From the NCBI RefSeq assembly GCF_032854445.1, contig NC_088301.1, positions 22,067,808 to 22,127,807 of the forward strand: a stretch of 60,000 nucleotides of DNA. The letters run 5' to 3'. Shown in pieces: positions 1 through 12,700 of the stretch. The position numbers and the translations under genes were made by a program. A model generated the notes under the pieces. That model saw only the letters and a program-made list of their open reading frames with translations, did not search any database and had not been told where the DNA came from. Origin of the DNA: Liolophura sinensis. Lineage: Eukaryota > Mollusca > Polyplacophora > Chitonida > Chitonidae. The stretch's first letter is position 1, and every line of letters begins with the position of its first letter.

Positions 1-442
1 GCCCAGTATAGATTAGGATCTGTCCTGTCCCGTCCAGATCTGCTCTACCCTGTACAGATTGGATCTGTCCTGTCCAGCCTAATATAGATTAGGATCTGTC
101 CTGTCTCGTCCAGATCTGTTCTACCCTGTACAGATTGGATCTGTCCTGTCCAGCCTAGTATAGATTAGGATCTGTCCTGTCTTGTCCAGATCTGTTCTAC
201 CCTGTACAGATTGGATCTGTCCTGTCCAGCCTAGTATAGATTAGGATCTGTCCTGTCTTGTCCAGATCTGTTCTACCCTGTACAGATTGGATCTGTCCTG
301 TCCAGCCCAGTATAGATTAGGATCTGTCCTGTCCCGTCCAGATCTGCTCTACCCTGTACAGATTGGATCTGTCCTGTCCAGCCTAGTATAGATTAGGATC
401 TGTCCTGTCTCGTCCAGATCTGTTCTACCCTGTACAGATTGG
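1..442. repeat. 76-bp minisatellite, about 5.8 copies, cut by the window edge
   Basis: Units beginning gcc[c/t]a[g/a]tatagatta recur at 1, 77, 153, 229, 305 and 381 with a constant 76-bp period. Within each unit, gatctgtcctgtcc-like words repeat imperfectly, so the unit probably grew from a shorter one. It lies downstream of PPIE. Confidence 0.95.
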
Positions 443-711
443 CGGTTTATGGTGCCATCTGTGTCTTCTCCTATTTAGGACGGTATCTTGTCCTGGACAG
501 GCTTGTTGTATCTGCTAATTCGCCACACTTGCTGTTCTATCTTATGGGGGTGGTGGGCTTGTCTGGCAGCCCCTTACTCCTGCCTATGTACTGTTGGGTG
601 TATGTCTAGGCCTGGAGTTTGCTCCCCTTCTTCCTTATCCTCCACTGCCTAATCCATGCACAATCTTCTGTACTGTCCACCTCCTAGCTTGAGCTTCAGA
701 TCTGTTACAGT
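443..711. other. PPIE 3' flank
   Basis: Sequence between the PPIE stop codon and the 76-bp array, presumably the 3' UTR. Nothing else is recognisable. Confidence 0.5.
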
Positions 712-780
712 TCACACCAGTTCCCCACAGTCTGCTATTGCCACTTTCTGAGATGTCTTGCCAGACTTGGACCCGTATTC
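712..780 (-). CDS. PPIE: PPIE exon 12 (C-terminus and stop, residues 279-300)
   Basis: Encodes [12 protein letters not shown] then [10 protein letters not shown] and TGA. It aligns end to end with the human C-terminus (GSKDGK...IADCGEYV). Acceptor TCTCCAG at 781-787. No AATAAA was seen downstream; a CATAAA variant lies at about 445-451 on the minus strand. Confidence 0.92.
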   Translation of the reverse strand, partial: EYGSKSGKTSQKVAIADCGELV

Positions 781-3700
781 CTGGAGATACAGGAAAAGTT
801 TACTTATTAGCTTAGTAATATTTTACATTACATTCAAGAATATTACAATCCAACCAAAATTTGCACACTGAAGAAAAATGAGGCAAAATCAGTTCTATTG
901 AAATTTGTGCTTTGCATGCAAGCCAACATTAAAAATATCAAACACTGGCATAAAAACAAAACTGAAAACATGCCTTTTATTTTGTCCAAGTTTTTCTTAC
1001 GATTTTTCTGTTTTTCGAGGCTATCCGACCATGTAAATATGTCTGTAACAGGAACAGCAGCTGGGACAGTCCAAAATTTTGCCCAAATAGGAATAAATGA
1101 ATGAATGCTTGGGGCTTAACATCGTATTAGGTGTGTGTACATATACTGTCTTCTTGTGACAGGGCAAGCAGATGCCACCAAAGTGCTGCCACCACTGAAG
1201 CATCAAGCCGTGACACTCCACGCAGTCACATTATTCTGACACCGCTCAACCAGTCCCGTTTACTTGCTCTAGCTTCTATTTGCTGACCGCCAAGCGAGGC
1301 AGCGGCAAGTATAGTCTTTTGTATGACCTGGGTTTGATCCCAGGTCTCCTGACTCTGAGACGTACCCCAAAAGTAAGAGGACTATTCAGTATTACTTTCA
1401 TACCCACCCCCACACTGAATAAAAATTCATTCTGCCCATAAAACAAGTTAAATTGGTGTGGCCTGAACAAACTGTGGAACCAACAAACTTCCTCTTTTAA
1501 GGTATTAGGTGTGACTCCACCCAGGATTGACCCTGGATCTACCACTACAGAAGCAGATGCTCTACCATCTGTGCTATTGGGGCCGGTCAAACCAAGGAGA
1601 ATTCAAGTAGACGTGTTTTTCTGACAGACGCCGCCAACAGATTGTTAGGGATCACTAAAAACTCTAATACTGAAGGCAAGGAAAAATTTAGATGAATCGA
1701 TTTCATTGGTCATTCTTTGAGCTCCCTTAGTGCTCACATACACTGAATGTGATATATGAATCTTGATTAAGTAAACATTACACTACTATACACAATCTTA
1801 ATGTTAAATTTTAACTGAGTGTAACTTTAAAAGTCTCCCTCATATGTTAAAACACAGGGTTAATCCCACATACCTCCATTTTTCTCACCACACCTAAGCC
1901 CTCAACAACTTTACCGAACACCACATGTTTTCCATCCAACCTTTGAGAAATAAAAAAAAAAGACACAAAACGTATGTTTCAGAGATTTTACACACATGTA
2001 TGAAGATTTCAGGCACAAGAGGAGACAAATTCATTTCAATTTTTTTTTTAATTGTGTATTTACCTTTTTTTTTTAGGAATATACATAGACATACGTATGT
2101 AGGTGTAAAAAGGTTGTCTATCACATGATTAGAAGAGAAAATGCAATTTCATTGAAAAGTTAAAAATACCAACAGTTGAATTTTTAACAGTAAATGTCTA
2201 ATTATACAGCTTGGCAGTTTATAGCAATTTTCATGTACTAGCTCCATAGATCTAAAGCTTTGGTGTTCACTGATGTTCTGTAAGACTTGCTTCCATCAAT
2301 GTCAAGCAGACAGTTTGTACAGAGTTAAAAGCATAGCTTATAAGAGAGAGAGAGAAAATATTATACTTTACCAGTCTGTCTTTTCTGTGCAGATGAAAAA
2401 CTGAGATCCATTTGTATTGGGGCCTGAGTTAGCCATTGACATTGTACCTGAAGTATAACATGAACAAAACTGATTTGTTAGGAGTGAAGGTTGAAGCTGA
2501 CAAATCTGGAAATTCTTTACATTGTTTGTGGCACTTCAACTAACAAAAAGGCAGTTCTGTGAAATGCAAAGGTGTCTGCCTTATATCTAAGTTTGTCAGC
2601 TACTCGCCAAAGGTTGGTGGTTCACTCCAGCTCTCTCAACCCATGATTTGCATAAAATGACAAAAATGTTTAAAATCGTGAAAATCACACCTGAAATAAA
2701 ACCTGAACAAATTCCTAAGTACCCTAAAACGAAGTCAAATTTCATCCATGGTCAATCTGTTCATTACTTCGGTAGCATGTGAGTAGCCATTTCGTCAGTG
2801 AGTTATAGCAACGGGTAGCATGTGAGCAGCCATTTCGTCAGTGAGTTATAGCAACAGGTGTACCTTAAAAGTAGACAACACTAGACCAAATGTATATATT
2901 AAATGTGTTGATAAAGAGTAACTTTCAATGTCACAAAAAACATCACTTTTGATTTTTGTGATGTAGGATAACAGAAGTATGACAATTCAAAGTAAGCAAA
3001 AACGCCCACATAGGGAAAATCTAACTGGCCGTCCTCCTCTTAGTTTTACCCCATCAAGGGTCAGATATTTCTACTACCTGAGAAGGAATCTGTTTGGCTC
3101 TGACATCACCAGTTGCCAGTTCACCATTTTGCCATGTAGATGTAGCGTTAAATGGACTGTTTTCATTCTGATAATCAGGCAATTTTGATGTGGTTTAAAG
3201 CCATTTTCAATGAGAAAGTGGTCCTGTAATAAGTCTGGCGTTATTCCTAAGGCTTTAACCTCGAGGCCACAATGCCTGACCTTCGATTGTGATAACAAGG
3301 GGCTTCGTACTCACAACAAGAGTGTGTCTCACCTCTAATACTGAAAAACGTAAAGTGCGCGATAGAGCAACACTCCGTTTCCGATTTCTCTAAAATGGCG
3401 CATCCGATAGCCTCATAAAAATTCTACATTAATAACTGATTTATAGAGTTTTCAACCATGTAATAAGAAAAAATGTCTATGCCCATTTAGGACTGTATGG
3501 ACCATTCTTCTGAAATAACTTTGGTTATATTTTTGATGTCTTTTCATTTAATGTTCACGGTACTGCTTTACAAAGAGGTCATAAAGTCCAATGTAACTAT
3601 TGTAAAAACACACGTCATGGTGTTTATGTTTCATCTAGCATTACACCATCTTTGTAAAACGAGGACCAGGGAATGCAAAATGGGTTTAGCCCACGTCATC

Positions 3701-6700
3701 AAAATGGACAACAAAATTGTACAAAGGATTAAAAATTGTGGACATGTAGCTGATTTAAAGTAAAATGTTCATCAAATATATATGTACTGGTTTGGGTGCA
3801 AGTACACAAAACTGACAGAATCATTTTCAGGAACTTTCCTTGTATATCAAACATCCCAATGGTGCTTTACCACAGAAAACGTCACTTACAAGAAATCAGA
3901 TTTCCGAAGTTTTGTAAAGTGACCCCAAGCATTGTACTGAGACAGAGAAGTTATTTTCCAAAGTAACTGTGACTTTTAATCCTGGTTATATGAGTGAGTG
4001 AGTCATTGGGGTTTAACATCGTACTTAATATCCTGGTTATAAGAAGATGCTGTATTCACAAAGCTGTTCTTGCATAAAAATATTGTGGACATTCATACAA
4101 TGTCTTTAATTTCAGTCATTATATTGACAAATTTTGTGCTCTCCCAGTCTGTAGATATACTCACCTGGTCCTGTGTGTTTTAACACAAAATTTTCATCTG
4201 CAAATTTGTTGCCATATATGGACTTCCCTCCAGTGCCATTGTTTTTGGTGAAGTCGCCTCCTTGACACATCTTTACATCACAATGTTAAGGAACTGGATG
4301 ATAGCATTTAATCACATGACACAACAATCCCATGATACATGACACCACAATCACATGACACCACAATCACATGACACAACAATCCCATGATTCATGATAC
4401 CACAATCACAACATACATAATACAACAATCTCATGATTTCACAACTCCTTCTTAAAATCACTCATTGAAACTAACTGATAAGGATACAAATTGTGGTATA
4501 ATCCGATGGAAAGAGCTGCCTTTGTAACCAAATCCTTTCTCATGGGTACATAAGCAGCGGAAATTCTCTGGCAGAAACAAAAACAGCACTTTCATTCAGT
4601 AAACTGAACTTTGGAATCATAATGAGAAACACTAAACAGCCTATACAAGAGATCTGGGCATTGTTTAGCTATTATTTAAGAATAGCTCAAATAATTACCT
4701 TTCACAAATCATCAGCCTTGTCTGCACACTTGTTACTGGCCAAAATCTGTCAGTCAGTTCCCAAAATTCATGAAGTGGGTTGCATAACAACTTTTTCATA
4801 CTTTAGAATAACTTACCACTTTAGACAGTCCAGGTACAAGTCTGATATTTACTGAAATGCAATCATTTGTGCTATTCTTGGTAAAAACTGAAAACTTCAT
4901 TTGATTAGCCAATCAGGGTATTTCGCCCCAAATTTCTGGTATAGCTTCTATAAGCAGTTCAATAAGATAGAGTGAATTTCTGACAAGTATATCTTTTCAT
5001 GTTGAACTTTTATGTTTAATTTGGTACGGAATGAACTAATCTTACTGGAACTAAAGAAAATAATTAAGCGAAGGAATGAACGAACGATTATGGCTAAACG
5101 CAACACTGGCAGTATTTCAGCCATATTTTTACAAGTCATTCATTAGAAGATTTCACAACTGCAGCAACATATCGTAATACATGTTTTGGTCCTTACATTG
5201 TATAGGTGTATCTCAACAGTACAAATATGGCAAGGACACAAAAATATATGTACAACCTTTTTTTCGGTCTTTTCAGGATTATATCTAAATGTTCATCACA
5301 TATAGCAAACATAACTAACAGCTCAGTCCACAACTTAACAGATAACTATTTCAACGGACCATGGAAAACTTTGTATAACTAATTTGGTGTCACACAATTA
5401 GGAAGATCAACTATTGGGCAGTAACTCAAGGGGTCAAGCAGTGCTACATTTTTTGAAATTACTCAACATTTCACTATTTTGGGTCCCCAACAATACACCT
5501 GGAAAGTTTGAAGTTGACTGAGTGAAGCAGGTTGAGAAAATCGAAAATGTGCGTATATGTATACGACTGCATAGACCTAACAGTACAGAGATTCTTGTAG
5601 TTACATACAGGACTACAGGTATATGTATGTACATGTTAGTTGCCCAGAATTACAACTTGTCGTAACATTCTAAAATAAATGAATTATTTCATCTCTTCCT
5701 CATGACGAATGAATCTGAATGATGCTCATAGGCCTCCGTTTATTTATTACACTTCAACCTTTAAGGCCTACTCGGTTTATTCCAGTAACTCACTCACTGA
5801 CAACTTTACCTTTTCACGTTGTTTTGATAGCAGGGGTTGCGGTATTATTTCATTCTGATGGTAACTTGCCTAATGCGACTGGTAATTTTTTTTTCTTTTT
5901 TTTACCTGTCAAAACATTTCTGTATACACAAAGAACTGCTGTTTTGGGATCAAAACATGATACGCTTGTTATGCTAAATCTAAACTTAGGCCTACATTAG
6001 AAAACAAAAATTTATTATTTGTGCTTTATTTCTTTGTAGTATATAGTATAAATCTAAAGTGTTTCTGAATCATTACATTCACTAACCTGGAACTCGGTTC
6101 TGTCACCTGCGCTCTCCTCAAAGTTCCAATGCTGTACGCCTCAAAAAGAGGTGTGCCGAGATCTTTCAGTAATTGTGAATTTATTTCATGGCATTATGCA
6201 AATAAACATCATTGCAACTAGCACAAATGTAACCGAAACACCCACATGGACAGCATCAGATGCCAACCGCCATCTTCGAATCACGTGACTCGGTTGCTTT
6301 GGTGGACTCTTCCGAAAACTAATATCATCTCCTTTTTTTCACAACAGTTGATCATAGTTCCTTTCTTTTCATTATTAACATGCAGATTTAAATTAAAGCT
6401 CACACATAATGTATCAATCGCCCTTAAGATGGTGTACATTCCATTGGTTTACATAAAATCATTCCACAAGATTATCTTTTTCCAGACGATGCCGAGTTTG
6501 ACCAATTCAACTTGAAAATGGCGGGTAGCAAAGTCTGGCTTTCTGCTGATTTAACAGTCATGTTTGTGTTAATTGTGATGTTAAGGTCTTTATCATTCAC
6601 GAATAAGTAGGCGATATGACGTAAGACTTACTGACGGATTACAGGAAACATGAACTTGTAGCGTACATCTTTGACCTGCTGTGGTCAGCAGACATGAAAG

Positions 6701-9700
6701 GGTGGAGTTCCAGGTTAGTAAATAGAAGAGTACAGATCTGTATTTATGAAAGCTAAACTGGGAAGATTGAAACAGATCTCAAGTCTAAGGCATGCACACT
6801 GTGTGGGAGACAGGAATGATTGTCAACTGGCACGATATTATTATATGATTGAGGGTAAGAACATGTGTTTATGACAATGAGAGGGTGCGGTAACCTGCTG
6901 TTTTGGGTACCACGTCAGCCCGCAGCTCTATGACAACTCTCCCCACACTCTTGTTGCCTATGGTGATGTCCATGAACACCTGAGGGTTAGTCCGTGCTTT
7001 CTTCGCACCAGTGCCCACCTGTAAGATGACAAGAAATACAAGAAACCTCATGCAGCTGATAAAACAAAGTTTTTAGAGAAAAAGAAATTTTCCAAACAAA
7101 AAGTCTAACCTGCTCCTTCATTCAGTTTAAAGGTTAATGAATAAAAAAAAATCCCTAAGTTACTTCTTGAGATAAATGTTATATGACAAACACCACAAGC
7201 CTTTTTCTCATGCATTGTCAAAAAATATTTATGGCCAAAATGTTTATTTATTTATTTAATTGCTGTTTTACACCGTAACTATATTTCACTTTCATGACGG
7301 CTGCCAGCATTACGCTGAGAGGAAACCCGGCAGAGCTCGGGGGAAACCCACAGCCATCGCAGGTTGCTGTCAGACCTTATCACAAACGACCAGAAAGAGC
7401 CAGCATGCCAAAATGCTTATAACTGATGCTTGTATTATGAAAGCTTTTAATAACTTCCGAGATGCACATACACACTGTATGCCACATAGGTTTTGTGCTT
7501 TTTGGCTTAGTTTTGTATTTTCTGTCTTTTGCATTTTTACCGCCTCTGTGGTTTCGGCAGGTCGCTTAGCACCAACTTCCTCCTCTCCTGTTTTAAGGGT
7601 GGCACCAGAGTGTTCTTGTAACCAAGTGTCATCTGCCCAAACTGAAATCACGAGGCACAGAACTGTAGTACAATTTCAGATAATCACACAAGCACAGTTT
7701 ATGAATCAGCATCAAGCTGTACAGGTAAACAACTGTGGTGCAGAGAATAGCAAACACAGACCAGCACAATCGGGGCTCTCCAGCTCTTAATAAAGGGCTG
7801 CCATTCTTAGATACAATCAGTATAAACTGAGTGCGTGAGTGCTTAGGGTTTAACATTGTATGCAACAGTTTTTCAGTCACATGATGACATAGTCCTTAGG
7901 GTGCATGTACGTGTAATATGCCTCCTTGTTGTAGGACGGATTTCCACCATTTTATCTAGTGCTGAGATGACTTATCAAAGGTAAGTAAGCAGCCCCATCC
8001 GAGGCATTACACTGATACGGGTCAACCATAACGTCAAGCCAGGAATCTACAACTTCCTCTTTAAGCATAACCCGACCCAGGATTGACCCTGGATGTACTG
8101 TCCTTGACGTGGACACTCTACCAACTGAGCCATCCGGGCTTGTCAGCATAAAGTGCATCAAAAGTATATGTATGTATGAAAGTATGTATGTATGTCTGCT
8201 TCCTTGGGATTTAAAATTTTACTTATTTACAATTTTTCAGGTATATGACAAGAAGTGGAGGTGTGTATACGTATGCTGTGTCTTCTTGTGGAGGGGTGGG
8301 GGGTGGGAAGGGGATGGTTGGGTGGGGAGGTCCATGCTGACAAAGTGGGTATCAAAGTCCTGAACACAGAAAACAGAGAGGTATGTTACAGTGAAGGCTT
8401 ACATCACCAGCATGACTAACAGGTTGATTTCTTCTGGTCAAAAGTTTCAATATTAGTTTGGTAATAATAGGATCATGCTACAAAGTGCAGCTATTATGAT
8501 GTACGTACTTGCTCTACTGGATCCTTCCTTTACTTTCACCGGCTTGGCTAGGTTTACTCTGATTGTTCTCCCGAAGAGTTCTGAGTCATTCTGGGAAAAA
8601 AATAAATTATACACAGATTTCTGAGTCAAACTGTGAACAAAGGAAATGCATATTTCAGACTCCTTTTGTGTACAAAGGAAAGGCAATTCTGGGTCATACT
8701 GGGAACACAAAAACGAAAAACAGAAACACAGTTGTGAGGCATTGTGTTACACCATGAGATCTGAGTTGTGTGAACATCAGAAACTACATGATTCTATCAT
8801 TCTGTGACTGAAAGGTAACATCCTGAATTCTGAGTCATTGTGTTACACCATGAGATCTGAGTCGTGTGAACATCAAAAACCACATGATTCTATCATTCTG
8901 TGACTGAAAGGTAACATCCTGAATTCTGAGTCATTGTGTTACACCATGAGATCTGAGTCGTGTGAACATCAAAAACCACATGATTCTATCATTCTGTGAC
9001 TGAAAGGTAACATCCTGAATTCTGAGTCATTGTGTTACACCATGAGATCTGAGTCATGTGAACATCAGAAATTACATGATTCTATCATTCTGTGACTGAA
9101 AGGTAACATCCTGAATTCTGAGTCATTGTGTTACACCATGAGATCTGAGTCATGTGAACATCAAAAACTACATGATTCTATCATTCTGTGACCTAAAGGT
9201 AACATCCTGAGTTCTGAGTCATTCTTTACCAGTGTTACATGTAACACATGAGTCATCAGAACATTTATACTGAATAACGTTGCGATAAAAAGGTTGTCCA
9301 ATGAGAAATGTGCTTTCACTCCCAAAATTCTTTGAATATAAATCAAGTTTGTTTTACAAACATCTTTGATTCGTTACTCCGCGTTACTTAAATGAATACA
9401 TTCTGCTTTAAAGGAGATCCCCAACAACTTTAGTTTCGCACCAAATGTTCCCCAGGCCCAATATTTATGCATTTAATTCCTCAACCTATTCGCATATGAA
9501 AGAGCAACTTTCAGTGTATACACGTTTTTAAGTTGAGTGAGTGACTGAGTGAGTGAGTGCTTGGGTTTAACGTTGTACTTAACAATTTTTCCGTCATATG
9601 ACGATGAAGGAAACCTTAGTGTGCGTGTAATGTTCCTCCTTGTTGCAGGATGGATTTCCACCACTCTTTTATCTAGTGCTGCTTCACTGAGACGCCTTAC

Positions 9701-12700
9701 TACAGGCAAGTAAGCCACCCTGAGCCATTACACTGATAGTGGTTGCACTATCGCCTTCATGCTGAACACCAAGCGAGGAAATTACATCTTCCTCTTGTTA
9801 AGGTCTTAGGTTTGTCTCGGCCCAGGATTGACCCTGGATCTATCGTTCCGGAAGGGGACTCCCTACCAAATGCGGTATAGGGGCCTGTCTTTTTGTCTTG
9901 AGTTTCAAGACAAAACTGCATTTGTTGGATATGCTAATTTCAGGGCTTCACATAAACTACAATTTTATCAGTCTATACTAAACAATGGCCCCAGAATATG
10001 CCTGAATAAACACCTTGGCCTATGGTGGATTAGGCCTACCCATTGTATACTTTTCCAGAAACCATCGATTGACTTTAATAATCTTTAATTACCCATAGGT
10101 GTTCATCTCTTAATTAGCACCCCGAAAACCATATGGTAAAACAGATTTACATCAAATATTTTGAAAGATACCAGAGTCGTATCCTGTAAAAGCATGCATA
10201 ACATAGGGACTGGGCAATACGATGGCTGATTTTCGCTCACATAATGGCCTAGTTGGCGCAAAGACGGTTCCATCTGAGTTGTCCAACATGAATTGGACAT
10301 CCATGGAATTTTTGTAGTACCTGTGGATAATTTGGCATGGCTTTGCAGTCTCCAGACTATAAATTTTTGAAGCCAAGTGGAGCCATACTGGTTGCGACAC
10401 GAGGATCCATGCAGACGGGCCAGGTGATTGTGAGTTGTAGTCACTCAACACAGGTGAAAGTAACAACAAAGCTAATCTTTTATGTTTTTAAAGGGTATGG
10501 AGGGAGGAAACCAGGCAGAGCCTGGGGGGAACCCACGATCATCAGTAGGTTGCTGGAAGACCTTCCCATGTACGGCCAGAGAGGAAGCCAGCATGAGCTG
10601 GACTTGAACAGTTATGTTTGAACAGTCACAGCGACCGCATTGGTGAGAGGCTCCTGGGTTATTACGCTGCGCTAGCGCGCTAACCAACTGAGCCACATTG
10701 AATGGCCCTCAATGAGGCCCTCATTGAATGAATTATTATAGCTTGACACCTTATAAACTGTATTATAAGTATCCTGAAACTCACCATGTTGTCAATGGCA
10801 GCCGCAGCATCCTGCAGCAGAAAAAAGAAGCAGACAGACACCATTACTGACTGGTCATTAGGCTACCAAACAATTGTTCAGGTCTTGGAACTCCTGAACG
10901 GAAAATATGCCAGAACTTGAAACAGTTTGATAAACTGACTTCCTTCTCAAAAGCACTTGAATGAGTTTAGGGAATTTGATTAACATTTCACTCACTTATA
11001 ATATAGCAGTCAGTTTTACTGAGGAGGAAATCGACTACCGACAATACAGATAACCCACAATTGACAAAGTTACTCATGAACATTCCCGTGGCATACAAAT
11101 ATACATGTATCCACACCACAGTGATGGGAGACAAGTGGTCTTCAAGAACAGTCAGATGTTGTGTGTCATAGTAATAGGACCACACCAAATTACCATCCTT
11201 GAGGTCACCTTCCTGTATAAAATGTGTATTTCTAGGAGAAAGCAGTGGCTAGGTGGGACCTCAGAAAATAGACAATGGTAAGTTTCAGAGTAAAAGCAGC
11301 ATAAGCCAGTTGAAGGCCTAGTTATAAGACAGATTTGGACAGCCCAAGACAGACATTCTGTACTGTTTATAATCCATTCTGAAGTAATTCTAAAATCCCG
11401 GTCTTAAATAAATTCTATAGACAGCTTTGGCAAACTTTGTCAAACAGTTTACTTTCCACTTTTAAGCAAACAAATATCGACTTTATTTACAATGTCTCGA
11501 CATTTCTGCGACTTTCAAATACCGACATCATGTTTTTTTTTTCACATTCTGTTGCATAGAAAATATTTGTCACTGTCATGATATATTCTACATGCTTTAA
11601 AGCTAAATACAAAAATGATTGACATTTGACTCCTAACTAAACCTTCTGGGTCTGGTTGTTCAAAACTGATTTAATACCAGATTTAACTTTAACCCAAGTT
11701 ATCAACTTTGTATTTAGCCTAAAAAACATTGTATAAGTTTATTATAAATATCAACTAAAACTGCTGCTTTCATACTTTGACTTTAGAACACTGCATTGGC
11801 TGCTGAGTCTGGCTAAAACTATAAAATATATATAATATGACTTAATACTGGAATTAGCTATTGCACTTTTGACCCACTGGGCCCTAGCCCTATATTTTCT
11901 TATAAATGTCAAACTAGAGAATTATACGGGGCAATCCATCACTGGTCTAAACTGTTTACCCAGTGAGATAATTTGCAAATGAGGCAGCACAAAAAATTAC
12001 CAAAATGTAACATTCACTCGTGGACCGCACATGTAAATAAAATGACAGATATACAGTGAATTGTAAGTCTAGTAAACCAAATACAATCTTTCCAGATATC
12101 TGGAAGTATCAACTTTAGGTAGATAACATTTAAAATAACAGCAATTTTTTTCAGTATTGGCTATACAATGTATGCTTAATAAGGAAAGTCCCACTTCTAG
12201 TAGTTTCACACCTCACAAACTAATCTCGCATTGCGTCAGAGTCACTGTCTTGTAACAAGGGAGGTAATTCAAGCAGGCTTATTCCATCATTGCCTCAATG
12301 AATGTTAAGCTCTAGCCTTAACCACAAGGCCATATCGTGGAGCACGGAAACTTTTCAGCATCATAGTAACAAAGCAAGAATAAGGCTTGAATTCATATGT
12401 GTTCCATACCACTGGTCCCCCTTTTTTTTAATTTCAAACATAAGTAGTTCTAGCATGTATGCAAATGTTTAGCCTGGGGGGTGTCCCAGCGTGTTTGAGA
12501 CACTCTGTTCTGACAAATTCACACAGGCGAGATAGGGAAAATAGGAGAAAATTGGAAATGAGACAGCCTGATTTCAAATTCTGGCTAAAAATGTGCATGT
12601 ATGTCATGACTTGCTATAATGTTGCAATGCTCAAAGGACCACTACACCGTGCCACAGCATGACAATGTACACCTACCTCAGCCAGCTCAAATTCGATGAA

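Noticed and set aside
961-1060. Alternative last exon of PPIE ([13 protein letters not shown] frame after a good acceptor)
   Set aside because: The exon at 712-780 matches the conserved C-terminus IADCGELV and is clearly better.
7260-7790. 176-codon plus-strand open frame
   Set aside because: It runs through a reversed SINE and the antisense of PPIE exon 6.
8080-8142. tRNA gene on the minus strand
   Set aside because: It has A- and B-box-like sequence, but the stems are not convincing and the segment is the head of SINE family B, repeated at 9885 and 1592.
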